Assembly (NCBI RefSeq): GCF_003600895.1
Contig: NZ_QYRP01000002.1
Span: 62,001-126,000 of the forward strand
DNA: 64,000 bases
Source: Nocardioides cavernaquae
Lineage (GTDB): Bacteria > Actinomycetota > Actinomycetes > Propionibacteriales > Nocardioidaceae
Reading direction: 5' to 3'
Each line of letters starts with the position of its first letter. Positions within the stretch are counted from its first letter, which is position 1. Under the pieces are notes generated by a model that saw only the letters and a list, made by a program, of their open reading frames with translations, had not been told where the DNA came from and did not search any database. The position numbers and the translations under genes are program-made. Of the stretch, positions 1 through 7,872 are shown piece by piece.

Positions 1-2
1 TG

Positions 3-203
3 ATCGCTGCAGGAGCGTCTGGCAACTCCTACTTCGTTCCGGCCGAGGAGGTGTGGACCAGCAACAGCTTCATCGATGGGATCAGGCAGAACCCGGCAGG
101 GTTCGGCAGCATCGCTGCACTCAGCTTCTTCGCTGCGCTCCTGTTCGTCAGGATCTGGAGTGAGCCCACGCTGAGTTCCTCACCGAAGGACGATCATGAA
201 TGA
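3..203 (+). CDS. C-terminal fragment of a membrane protein (cut by left edge)
   Basis: An open frame runs from the left edge to a TGA at 201-203, giving 66 visible residues. It has one clear hydrophobic segment (SIAALSFFAALLFVRIW) followed by a short polar tail ending KDDHE. The stop overlaps the next gene's start by 8 bp (ATGAATGA), so the two are translationally coupled. The neighbour is a polytopic GT-C-like protein, so this may be the end of a related membrane protein, but the fragment is too short to name. Confidence 0.6.
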   Translation: MAAGASGNSYFVPAEEVWTSNSFIDGIRQNPAGFGSIAALSFFAALLFVRIWSEPTLSSSPKDDHE

Positions 204-1605
204 GTTTCGAAGGGACCCGGTCAGCTGGATCGTGCGGCGCGGAGCACCGGCAGCTGCGCTGATCGCGCTGATCGCGCTGGCCATCCGGATTGCCATCCAT
301 GGCCTGACCAACGACGACACGTTCTTCCACCTGCGCATCGGAGACGAGTTCCTGCGTGGTCGCTGGGATCTCGACGAACCAGGCTCGCTCACCAGCTACG
401 GGACCCGGGATTGGGTCCCCACCCAGTGGCTCTCCGAGGTAGTCATGGCCGGAGCGGAGGACCTCGCGGGCACCGGCGGCATCGTCTGGCTGTTCGGCAC
501 GATCTTCGTTGCCTACGCGCTCACCCTGTACGCCGTAGCCCGCATCAGCGCACCACCGATCGTGGCGATCCTTGTGGCGGGCGCCGCGTTCGTGGGGTCC
601 GGCGGAGGGCTGAGCGCGCGCCCCCAGGTGATGAGCTATCTGTTCGCCGCACTTGTGACGGCCGCCTGGCTCGGCACGATGCGCGATGGTCGCGTCCGGT
701 GGTGGATCATCCCGCTCACCTGGCTCTGGGCGATGCTCCACGGGATGTGGCCCGTCGCCATCGTCATTTCCGCGGTCGGCGCTGTCGGTGTGGTCGCCGA
801 CCGCCGCCCGGAGCGAGGCCAAGCGCTTCGGATTCTTTCCTTGCCGCTGCTCGCCCTCGTTGCGGCGTTCCTGACTCCGCTGGGGCCGCGGCTGGTCGTC
901 GAGATCCTGACAGTGACGTCCCGGGGAAAGTACTTCTTCGAGTGGGGGCCCACCGACTTCCATGCCTTCCAGCCAGCAGTGCTGGTGCTCCTGCTGGCCA
1001 TCTCGCTGATCGCCATGCTTCGCGCCGGCCCTGCACGCTGGACGCACTTGCTCCTGCTCCTGCTGGCCGGGGCGTGGGCGCTCTACGCGTTGCGGACCAT
1101 CCCCCTCGCTGCCGCGATCGCAGCTCCCTGTGCAGCGCTGGCCCTCGGTGAGTTGGCGCCGAAGGGTCCACGCATCGATCGGAGAGGAGCGCTGACACTT
1201 GTAGCCCTCGGCGCCGCGGCGAGTGCCGTCCTGGCCTTCCTCTCAAGCGGTGCTCACACGGTCGGACCGGACCGTCCAGACTGGGCCGACGCCGAACTCG
1301 ACAAGCTCCCGGCCGCGACGGGTGTTCTGAATGCCTGGGACTGGGGCGGGTACCTCGCGTGGCGCCATCCCGACCTGGACTTCGTGGTTTCTGGTTATGG
1401 CGACGTGTTCACCACTGGCGAGCTCGACCGCAACGTTGCACTGACCGAGGCACACCACGGGTGGCTCGATGACCTCGAGGGCCTGCACGTCGAGGTCGCG
1501 CTGCTCGCTCCCGACTCGGACCTTGCCTATGGCCTCGAGCACACGGCTGGGTGGACCGTGGTCAGGTCATCCGACGAGATGGTCCTGCTGCACGCACCCG
1601 AGTGA
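196..1605 (+). CDS. polytopic membrane protein, GT-C glycosyltransferase-like
   Basis: 469 residues with roughly ten hydrophobic helices in the first 360 residues and a soluble C-terminal tail. Just after helix 1 the first loop reads NDDTFFHLRIGDEFLRG. An acidic pair followed by an aromatic and His in this loop is typical of GT-C-fold membrane glycosyltransferases and related uncharacterised families, where it helps bind lipid-phosphate sugar donors. The C-terminal part (AWDWGGYLAWRHPDLDF) resembles the periplasmic tail of such proteins. The ATG start overlaps the upstream stop. The specific substrate cannot be read from the sequence. Confidence 0.6.
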   Translation: MNEFRRDPVSWIVRRGAPAAALIALIALAIRIAIHGLTNDDTFFHLRIGDEFLRGRWDLDEPGSLTSYGTRDWVPTQWLSEVVMAGAEDLAGTGGIVWLFGTIFVAYALTLYAVARISAPPIVAILVAGAAFVGSGGGLSARPQVMSYLFAALVTAAWLGTMRDGRVRWWIIPLTWLWAMLHGMWPVAIVISAVGAVGVVADRRPERGQALRILSLPLLALVAAFLTPLGPRLVVEILTVTSRGKYFFEWGPTDFHAFQPAVLVLLLAISLIAMLRAGPARWTHLLLLLLAGAWALYALRTIPLAAAIAAPCAALALGELAPKGPRIDRRGALTLVALGAAASAVLAFLSSGAHTVGPDRPDWADAELDKLPAATGVLNAWDWGGYLAWRHPDLDFVVSGYGDVFTTGELDRNVALTEAHHGWLDDLEGLHVEVALLAPDSDLAYGLEHTAGWTVVRSSDEMVLLHAPE

Positions 1606-1611
1606 GGCCGC

Positions 1612-2865
1612 TCAGCGCGCGATCTGCTCGAGGTCCTGCTGCCAGCGCCTGATGAGCTCGGTCTCGTCGAAGCCGTAGAGCTCGCGGAGGGTGGCATCGA
1701 CCGGCTCACCGCCAGAGGCCCGACGGTAGAACGTCAGCAGCTGCTCCTCCGTGCCTGCGCGCGCGAGCACCTCTGCCGCACGCCAGGCCGCTTCGTACCA
1801 CGCACCGAGGTGGGTGGCGCGGGTGTCGAACTCGTCCGCCCCGGGTAGGGCCTTCGGGACCCCATCACGACGCACGCGACGGATGATCTGCCCAGCAGTC
1901 ATGGACACGGGCAGATCCGTGCCGTGCAGCGCGACGTGGTCGGCGTACCCCTCGAGGAGCCACTGGGGTGCCTTCGAGTGCACTGCGTCGGTGGCGACGT
2001 GGGTGAGCTCATGCGTCATCACGAGCTGGGCCCCCGCCGACTTCAGCGCGCCGAAGACCTCCGGATTCACGAAGACGTGCACCGGTGCGAGATCTGCCCG
2101 GTCCGATCCGACGAAGGTGGTGACGGCCGCGATCGCGGCATAGTCCCCCGTCCGTGCTCCCAGGGTGCGGTCGAGGTCGGCCGGCCCGGCCGGGACCTCG
2201 ACGACGACGCGCGGGTGCCCGCCGACGACGGCTTCGACCGCAGGCACGGCGCGCCTCGCGAGCTGGGCGTAACGGTCCGCGTTCGCCGCAGGACCGGCCA
2301 CCAGGACAAGCGTGTCTGCCGTGCGCCGCACCTCGAGAGGTCCGGCCAGCCAGAGCGGCACGGGCCGCGCTCCCCCGCCGATCGCATGGAGACGGATCCG
2401 TTCGCCCTCCTGCGCCAGGATCATGGTGACCTCCGCGCGGGCGGGCGCGCGATCGAATCCGTCGAACCGCCAGGTGGCCTCCACCGCGGCGGCCCACTGG
2501 CCTCGCGGCAGGGTCGCGGTGAGCACCGGGTCCTCGTCGATCATCCGGAAGGAGACATCGCGTACGTCGAGTGCCTCGGCGTTGGCAGCGACATCGCCGA
2601 GCAGCGGACTGCCCCTGTCGTCGCCCAGCGCGGCAGCGGCCTTCGCGTCACGATCGGCCAGGGCATCCTGCAGCCGGGCGAACACATCCGCCGCGAGGTC
2701 GCGGCGTACGGGCTGCGACTGCGGCGCCGGGACCTGCTCCGGTCCCCCGCATCCAGCCAGCAGGAACGGGCTGACCAGCAGGGTCGCGAGGAGAGCAGCG
2801 AGGCCGGCCGGCCACGTGTGTGGACGGCCGGCCTCGGCAGTGAGCTGGTCGGGCAGCTGGATCAA
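1612..2865 (-). CDS. putative lipoprotein zinc metallopeptidase (peptidase MA-like)
   Basis: The frame is open far upstream, but the best start is TTG at 2865. It overlaps the stop of the NlpC/P60 gene as TTGA, and the product then begins with a short N-region, a hydrophobic core and a lipobox LLAGC with Cys39. The 417-residue product carries HELTH (His285/His289) followed by WLLEGYADHVAL, the HExxH...E arrangement of gluzincin-type zinc proteases. It is probably a membrane-anchored extracytoplasmic protease. Tight coupling to the cell-wall hydrolase upstream suggests a shared role at the envelope. The substrate is unknown. Confidence 0.75.
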   Translation of the reverse strand: MIQLPDQLTAEAGRPHTWPAGLAALLATLLVSPFLLAGCGGPEQVPAPQSQPVRRDLAADVFARLQDALADRDAKAAAALGDDRGSPLLGDVAANAEALDVRDVSFRMIDEDPVLTATLPRGQWAAAVEATWRFDGFDRAPARAEVTMILAQEGERIRLHAIGGGARPVPLWLAGPLEVRRTADTLVLVAGPAANADRYAQLARRAVPAVEAVVGGHPRVVVEVPAGPADLDRTLGARTGDYAAIAAVTTFVGSDRADLAPVHVFVNPEVFGALKSAGAQLVMTHELTHVATDAVHSKAPQWLLEGYADHVALHGTDLPVSMTAGQIIRRVRRDGVPKALPGADEFDTRATHLGAWYEAAWRAAEVLARAGTEEQLLTFYRRASGGEPVDATLRELYGFDETELIRRWQQDLEQIAR

Positions 2866-3854
2866 CCCGGTCGGACGGCCGTGGTGATCGGCATCCGGTT
2901 GAGCTCGGCGATCGAGACGACAGCGCCCGAGTGCGGGGCGTGCACGATCTTGCCGCCGCCGATGTACATCGCGACGTGGCTGATCGGGCTGTAGTAGAAG
3001 ACGAGGTCGCCCGGCTGGAGCTGGCTGATGCTGATCCGCGTGCCCGTGCCGGACTGTGCGGCCGAGGAGTGCGGCAGGCCGACGCCCGCGGCGCCCCAGG
3101 CGGCCATCGTCAGGCCGGAGCAGTCCCACGAGCCGGGGCCAGCGGCGCCCCACACGTAGGGGTCACCGATCTGGGCGAGAGCGAACTGCACGGCGGCAGC
3201 GGCACGACCCGAGGCGCTGACCTCGGGGATGCGGGTCACGTTGCCACGGCTCACCTCGGCGAGGTAACGCTCCATCTCGGCCTGCTCGAGACCGTCGAGG
3301 ATCTTCTTCGCGGCTGCGGTCTTGGCCTCGACCTCGGCCTTCTCCTTGGCCAGGCGCTTGGCCACGGACTTGAGCTCGGCGGCACGCTCGGCAACGGCGT
3401 CGTGGCGGATGTCGAGGGCCTGGCGCGCCTTGTCGTAGGACGCGAGGGTCTCGGACTGCACGTCGTTGTAGGCGTGCAGGGTGGTGAGCTGGGTGAGGAA
3501 CTGGCCCGGGTCCTCGCTGGCGACCATCTCGCCGGTCGCCGAGAGCGCGTGGCCTTCGTACTGGGCGGTGATCGCCTCGTCGACAGCGGACTCGATCTCA
3601 GCAACGACGGCCTGCTGGGCCTTCTCGTCGGCCTTGACGTCGGCCAGGTCCTGCTCGAGCTTGTCGCGGAGAATCCGGGCGTCGTTGTAACGCTCAGAAG
3701 CCTGCTCGGCCTGCGTGTGAAGGCGCTCGACGCGAGCCTTGACGTCGTCGATGTCGGGCTCGGCGGACGAGGGCGACATCGGGACGAGCGCGATGGTGAA
3801 CATCGCACAGGTGCCGGTCAGGGCCGTGATGATTCGCTTCTGGCCGTGGCGCAT
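2862..3854 (-). CDS. NlpC/P60 family peptidoglycan endopeptidase
   Basis: 330 residues from ATG 3854. A signal peptide ends near SPSSA, a long coiled coil spans about residues 35-200, and an NlpC/P60 catalytic domain occupies the C-terminal 115 residues. Catalytic signatures are WDCSGL (nucleophile Cys) and SHVAMYIGGGKIVHAPH (His). The architecture is that of RipA/Rv2190c-type D,L-endopeptidases that cut peptide stems during growth and division. An in-frame TTG at 3881 was rejected because it lies in the 3' arm of the closing stem of the riboswitch just upstream. A GGGAG lies 12 nt before ATG 3854. Expression is probably controlled by c-di-AMP. Confidence 0.9.
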   Translation of the reverse strand: MRHGQKRIITALTGTCAMFTIALVPMSPSSAEPDIDDVKARVERLHTQAEQASERYNDARILRDKLEQDLADVKADEKAQQAVVAEIESAVDEAITAQYEGHALSATGEMVASEDPGQFLTQLTTLHAYNDVQSETLASYDKARQALDIRHDAVAERAAELKSVAKRLAKEKAEVEAKTAAAKKILDGLEQAEMERYLAEVSRGNVTRIPEVSASGRAAAAVQFALAQIGDPYVWGAAGPGSWDCSGLTMAAWGAAGVGLPHSSAAQSGTGTRISISQLQPGDLVFYYSPISHVAMYIGGGKIVHAPHSGAVVSIAELNRMPITTAVRPG

Positions 3855-3879
3855 CAAGCGGGGGTACTCCCTCTTTGTC

Positions 3880-4037
3880 AACGCTTGCCGGGTGAGCTGT
3901 CGGGTTCAGGCACAAAGAAGCCCTACGCACGCTCCCCGGATCCCGAGTCCGACTCACGTGCGATGCACCCCAGGAAAACGTGGTTCCCCGGCTCCGGCTC
4001 CGCGACTTCCCCGTCACGGCGCCGAATTCAGCGTGGC
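3880..4037 (-). ncRNA. cyclic di-AMP riboswitch (ydaO-yuaA type) in the NlpC/P60 leader
   Basis: The leader shows the actinobacterial ydaO pattern in order: CGCTGAATTCGGCGCC, GCCGGGGAACCAC, TTCCTGGGGTGCATC, a GTAGGGC segment, then CTGAACCCGACAGCTCACCC. The ends pair as a P1 stem (ACGCT at 4034-4030 with AGCGT at 3885-3881). This class senses c-di-AMP and in actinobacteria typically controls cell-wall hydrolase genes, which matches the gene 26 nt downstream. Binding normally turns expression off. The identification rests on motif recall rather than a covariance-model score. Confidence 0.88.
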
Positions 4038-4122
4038 GCCCGAGCCGGTCCGTGTGACCGCCTGTGACGGGCGCCTGAGTTCCCCTCAGGGTACGCGGAG
4101 GGGTCAGAGGGCGGCAAACCCG

Positions 4123-4128
4123 ACACTA
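4123..4128 (-). promoter_or_regulatory. -10 element for the riboswitch transcript
   Basis: TAGTGT lies about 85 nt upstream of the riboswitch P1 stem and overlaps the TAG stop of the preceding small gene. No clear -35 is visible. Confidence 0.45.
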
Positions 4129-4332
4129 GGCCGAGGCCACATCCGGTCCTGTGAGAGGCGTCACCAGACGCAGGGGTGGGACCAGCCCTGAGCCAGCCAG
4201 GACGTCGAGCGCACGGCGCTCGTCGTCGTCGAAGGAGAGCTCGGGCGGCGGACCGAGGAGCACCGTCACCACGCAGTCGTGGCAGGCCAGTCCGCGCACC
4301 ACGCAGGTGTCGCAATCGATGAGTGTCGTCAT
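4126..4332 (-). CDS. small four-cysteine conserved protein
   Basis: 68 residues beginning MTTLIDCDTCVVRGLACHDC. Two CxxC pairs (Cys7/Cys10 and Cys17/Cys20), six residues apart, look like a compact zinc or iron site. The rest is an acidic amphipathic segment (SFDDDERRALDVLAGSGL). The ATG at 4332 is preferred over an upstream start because a CAGCCT hexamer sits exactly 7 nt before it, the leaderless spacing seen throughout the window. Similar small proteins next to NlpC/P60 genes are recalled from other actinobacteria. The function is unknown. Confidence 0.75.
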   Translation of the reverse strand: MTTLIDCDTCVVRGLACHDCVVTVLLGPPPELSFDDDERRALDVLAGSGLVPPLRLVTPLTGPDVASA

Positions 4333-4339
4333 GCAGCGC

Positions 4340-4345
4340 AGGCTG
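4340..4345 (-). promoter_or_regulatory. -10 hexamer of leaderless promoter for the gene starting at 4332
   Basis: CAGCCT followed by a 7-nt spacer and the ATG; transcription would begin at the start codon. Confidence 0.45.
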
Positions 4346-4429
4346 ACAGGCACCACCGACAAGACCGTACGTCGCAGCGCGGCGCCCGCGTGTCGTCGTA
4401 CTCCGCGGGGCGAGTGGGTAAGGCGTGAA

Positions 4430-4669
4430 TCAGCCCTGGACGGAGTTGCGGTCGACCAGCTCGATCGCGTCGTCGCGACCGCACCAGCGACAGCTCACGG
4501 CCTCGACGACCTCGGAGCGCAGCTCGGTCTCCTCGATGGTGTGGTCACCGGCGAGGTCGAAGTGCCAGTACTCGCTCGTCTTGCGCGTGCGCGTCACGTC
4601 GAAGCGGGTGAGGTTGCCGCAGCCACCGCAGCGCCAGCGGTGCGCTGCGTCGGGGATCGGTGCGCTCAC
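4430..4669 (-). CDS. small zinc-ribbon-like protein with two CxxC motifs
   Basis: 79 residues from GTG 4669, which has AAGGAG 7 nt upstream. Cys14/Cys17 (WRCGGCGN) and Cys60/Cys63 (SCRWCGRDD) form a classic four-Cys zinc ribbon, separated by a 42-residue segment that includes TRTRKTSEYWHFD. Family members are recalled as uncharacterised actinobacterial proteins. It is the second small four-Cys protein in a row on this strand, with no other gene between them. The function is unknown. Confidence 0.75.
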   Translation of the reverse strand: MSAPIPDAAHRWRCGGCGNLTRFDVTRTRKTSEYWHFDLAGDHTIEETELRSEVVEAVSCRWCGRDDAIELVDRNSVQG

Positions 4670-4725
4670 TGAGTCGCTCCTTGTGTCGTCGGTGCGCTCG
4701 CCGGTCGAGCCACTCGTCGGGGAAC

Positions 4726-4731
4726 AGCCTA
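4726..4731 (-). promoter_or_regulatory. -10 element for the zinc-ribbon gene
   Basis: TAGGCT about 57 nt before the GTG at 4669. Here a leader with a real Shine-Dalgarno (AAGGAG) follows, in contrast to the leaderless promoters nearby. Confidence 0.4.
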
Positions 4732-5973
4732 GGGCCGGCGAGAGGAGCGCGTCGCCCTGGCCCGGTCCGTCCCATCCAGCTGACGGAGGCGCCATACGAG
4801 GACAGCCATCGGCAGAGCAGCGAGGGGCAGGTCGGCCCAGCCCAGAAGAGGCACAGCCTCGGCAAGGGCGTGCCTCATCGAGGTGGAGAAGAGGAGCACC
4901 CAGATGACCAGCAGCAACCAGCGCGCCCTCACCAGGAGTCCCGCCGAGAGCAGCCAGATGGCGATGGGCAGGAGGAGCACGCCGTCGTAGAGCATCGCGT
5001 GCGGGGAAAACACCACCGTCAACAGGCTGAGGACGGCAAGGTCCCGAAGGGGATCCGGGAGCGACGTGCGGGCCGCCATGAAGACCGCAATGGCACCGAC
5101 TCCCAGCGACAGGATGCCCAAACCGCGTGTCGCGGGCAGGGACTCTCCCCATGCGGCCAGGGAGATCGTCTTCCACGCCTGCCCCGACCCAACGAGCTCG
5201 CGGTAGGCGGCGCTGCCGAGAGCGTCGACCCAGTTCCGCATCCCACGCTGACCGACCGCGGCAAACGAGACCAGCAACAGTCCGCTGCCAACGACGACAT
5301 ACCCGGCAAGGGCCCGCCAGTCGCGGCGGGCAATGAGGGCACATGGCACGAGCAGCACCAGATGCGGTTTGAAGGCTGCCAGCGCAAGGAGCATGCCCGC
5401 CCAGACCGGCCTGCCATCGGCCGCGCACCGCATCGCCGTCACCCACAGGGCCAGAAAGATCAGGCTCATCTGTCCGGCTGCGAACGCTTCGAACACCGGC
5501 GGGAACGCAACGCATCCCAGAACGACCAAGCGGCGGTCCTCACGACGAATGCCCGGCGCCAGGTGCAGCAGGCCACGGATGATGACCGCCAGGGCCAACC
5601 CGTTGATCACTGCGAAGCAGAACGCCGCCACGAGGTAGGCAAGCGCCCCGAGTGGCGCGAGCAGCACGGCGACGAACGGGGGCGCGACGAACCAGGAGAA
5701 GCCCGTCATGCCTGGAACTTCCTCCTGCTGGAGGGGTCCTTGTCGGGCAGGGTCGTAGAGGTCTGCGCCGAAACCCTCGACGAGACCGCGCCCCCCGGTC
5801 CAGTAGGCAAGGAAGTCTGGAAGGACTACCTGTCCGCCAAGGACGAGAGGAAGATCCCCCGCGGCGATGGTGCCGAGCCAGACCGTCGCGGAGAGGACGA
5901 CAACGATCACGGGGTAGTTGCGCATTCGCTCGCGCGTGAACCACCTGTCTGCCACGGACCTTCCCTCGCCCAT
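4729..5973 (-). CDS. glycosyltransferase family 87-like membrane protein (DUF2029)
   Basis: 414 residues with about ten hydrophobic helices. The first extracytoplasmic loop holds PDFLAYWTGGRGLVEG (Asp53), the signature of GT87 mannosyltransferases related to PimE, which use polyprenyl-phosphate sugars to build cell-envelope glycolipids. The central AFKPHLVLLVP and VFSPHAMLYD motifs also fit the family. The ATG at 5973 lies 6 nt after a TACCCT hexamer. It is divergent from the UvrC-like gene. The sugar and acceptor cannot be deduced. Confidence 0.8.
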   Translation of the reverse strand: MGEGRSVADRWFTRERMRNYPVIVVVLSATVWLGTIAAGDLPLVLGGQVVLPDFLAYWTGGRGLVEGFGADLYDPARQGPLQQEEVPGMTGFSWFVAPPFVAVLLAPLGALAYLVAAFCFAVINGLALAVIIRGLLHLAPGIRREDRRLVVLGCVAFPPVFEAFAAGQMSLIFLALWVTAMRCAADGRPVWAGMLLALAAFKPHLVLLVPCALIARRDWRALAGYVVVGSGLLLVSFAAVGQRGMRNWVDALGSAAYRELVGSGQAWKTISLAAWGESLPATRGLGILSLGVGAIAVFMAARTSLPDPLRDLAVLSLLTVVFSPHAMLYDGVLLLPIAIWLLSAGLLVRARWLLLVIWVLLFSTSMRHALAEAVPLLGWADLPLAALPMAVLVWRLRQLDGTDRARATRSSRRP

Positions 5974-5979
5974 CAGCCG

Positions 5980-5985
5980 AGGGTA
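5980..5985 (-). promoter_or_regulatory. -10 hexamer of leaderless promoter for the GT87-like gene
   Basis: TACCCT, 6-nt spacer, then the ATG at 5973. Confidence 0.5.
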
Positions 5986-6076
5986 GAGCCCGGGTCGCCC
6001 GCGTGGGTCAACAATGCCGAATGCGCGGGCGAGGTCGGGCAGGGCGCGTCGTCCCGGCTCTGTCGGTGGTCCGGCC

Positions 6077-6082
6077 TAGCGT
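6077..6082 (+). promoter_or_regulatory. -10 hexamer of leaderless promoter for the DEDDh-UvrC gene
   Basis: TAGCGT, 7-nt spacer, then the ATG at 6090. Confidence 0.55.
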
Positions 6083-6089
6083 CAGCGTC

Positions 6090-7871
6090 ATGAGCACCGC
6101 CGCCACACCCGTCCGGTCCCGCTGGGAGTCCCAGCGGAGCTTCGACGAGCTCGGGCGGCCGTTGCGTGACCTCACCTTCTGCGTCGTCGACCTGGAGACC
6201 ACCGGCGGGTCCGCGGCCGGCGGGTCGATGATCACCGAGATCGGTGCGGTGAAGGTCTGCGGCGGCGAGGTGCTCGGCGAGTTCCAGACGCTGGTCAATC
6301 CGCACACCGCGATCCCGCCGTTCATCGCGGTCCTGACCGGCATCTCCAACTCGATGGTGGCCACCGCTCCCCCGATCGAGTCGGCATTGCCGGCCTTTCT
6401 CGAGTTCGCCGCGGGATCTGTGCTGGTTGCCCACAACGCGCCGTTCGACATCGGCTTCCTGCAGCACTTCAACGAGCAGCAGGGCCGGGTCTGGCCACGG
6501 TTCGAGGTGCTCGACACCGCCAAGCTGGCTCGCCGGGTGATCACCCGCGACGACGCCCCCAACTGCAAGCTCTCCTCGCTCGCGCAGCTCTTCGGGGCCA
6601 CGACGACGCCCAACCACCGCGCGCTCGCCGATGCCCGCGCCACGGTCGACGTCCTCCACGGGCTGATGGAGCGGCTCGGCGGTCTCGGTGTGCACACCCT
6701 CGAGGAGCTGCAGACCTTCTCCTCGCGCGTCACCACTGCCCAGCGCAAGAAGCGCCACCTGGCCGAGGGGCTCCCCCACGCCCCCGGGGTCTACCTGTTC
6801 CGCGACGACCGCGCGCGGGTGCTCTACGTCGGCACCTCCAAGGACCTGCGCACGCGCGTCCGGTCCTACTTCACGGCCTCCGAGACCCGGTCCCGCATGG
6901 GCGAGATGGTCGGCCTGGCCACCGAGGTCACGGGCATTGAGTGCGCCACTCCGCTCGAGGCCTCCGTCCGTGAGCTCCGGCTGATCGCCGAGCACAAGCC
7001 GCGCTACAACCGACGTTCACGCAACCCGGAGAAGGCCCACTTCCTCAAGCTGACGCGAGAGCCCTGGCCGCGGCTCTCGCTGGTCAAGCGCGTGCTCGAC
7101 GACGACGCCGACTACCTGGGCCCGTTCTCCTCGAAGAAGACAGCAGAGCGCTGCCTGAGCGCCCTCCACGACGCGTTCCCGATCCGGCAGTGCAACGACC
7201 GGCTCCCGATCGAGCCATCGCGCTCGGCGTGCGTTCTTGCCGAGATGGACCGGTGCGTGGCTCCGTGTGACGGCAGCACCGACGCCTCGGCGTACTCCGA
7301 GCTGGTGGCGCAGCTGCGTGAGTCACTGCTGCGCAATCCCGACGACGTCGTCGCGACGATCAACGAGCGCATGGACCGGCTGGCCGCCGACGAGCGTTTC
7401 GAGGAGGCGGCGGTCCACCGAGACCGGCTGTCCGGATTCCTTCGCGCCGCCGCGCACACCCAGCGGCTCTCCGCTCTGACCCGCTGTCCGGAGGTGGTGG
7501 CCGCCCTGCGCGAGGACGCCGGCCAGTGGGAGGTTCACGTGGTCCGTTTCGGGCGCCTCGCTGCTGCCGGCGTGATTCCTTCCGGCGCCGATGCGTCGAT
7601 CTGGGTCGAGCAGCTGCGCAGCTCTGCGGAGACCGTTCGGCCCGCACCCGGCCCGACGCCTGCCGCGACGGCCGAGGAGTCCGAGCAGGTGCTGCGCTGG
7701 CTGGAGCGGGACGGAGTGCGGCTGGTCGATGTCGACGGCGAGTGGACCTGCCCGGTCGGCGGCGCGGGGCGCCACCTCGCGCTTCACGATGCGGTCAACC
7801 GGTCCCGCGACTCGCTGGTGCCGTTCGACGAGCGCCGCGCGCTGACTCTGCTGCATCGACCGGTCCGCTGA
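6090..7871 (+). CDS. DEDDh 3'-5' exonuclease fused to a UvrC-like GIY-YIG nuclease
   Basis: 593 residues from ATG 6090. Residues about 28-195 are a DnaQ-type exonuclease with Exo I VVDLETTG (Asp34, Glu36), Exo II LVAHNAPFDIGFL and Exo III HRALADARAT. Residues about 230-330 form a UvrC/Cho-like GIY-YIG domain (PGVYLFRD, VLYVGTSKDLRTRVRSYF), followed by a cysteine-bearing region (RSACVLAEMDRCVAPC) and a UVR-like helix pair (RLAADERFEEAAVHRDRL). The C-terminal UvrC RNase H-like endonuclease and HhH domains are absent, as in E. coli Cho and M. tuberculosis Rv2191. Probably an accessory DNA-repair nuclease combining 3' incision and exonuclease activities. Confidence 0.9.
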   Translation: MSTAATPVRSRWESQRSFDELGRPLRDLTFCVVDLETTGGSAAGGSMITEIGAVKVCGGEVLGEFQTLVNPHTAIPPFIAVLTGISNSMVATAPPIESALPAFLEFAAGSVLVAHNAPFDIGFLQHFNEQQGRVWPRFEVLDTAKLARRVITRDDAPNCKLSSLAQLFGATTTPNHRALADARATVDVLHGLMERLGGLGVHTLEELQTFSSRVTTAQRKKRHLAEGLPHAPGVYLFRDDRARVLYVGTSKDLRTRVRSYFTASETRSRMGEMVGLATEVTGIECATPLEASVRELRLIAEHKPRYNRRSRNPEKAHFLKLTREPWPRLSLVKRVLDDDADYLGPFSSKKTAERCLSALHDAFPIRQCNDRLPIEPSRSACVLAEMDRCVAPCDGSTDASAYSELVAQLRESLLRNPDDVVATINERMDRLAADERFEEAAVHRDRLSGFLRAAAHTQRLSALTRCPEVVAALREDAGQWEVHVVRFGRLAAAGVIPSGADASIWVEQLRSSAETVRPAPGPTPAATAEESEQVLRWLERDGVRLVDVDGEWTCPVGGAGRHLALHDAVNRSRDSLVPFDERRALTLLHRPVR

Positions 7872-7872
7872 T

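Noticed and set aside
3854..3881. TTG 3881 as start of the NlpC/P60 gene
   Set aside because: It lies in the 3' arm of the riboswitch closing stem and lacks a spaced ribosome-binding site; ATG 3854 fits better.
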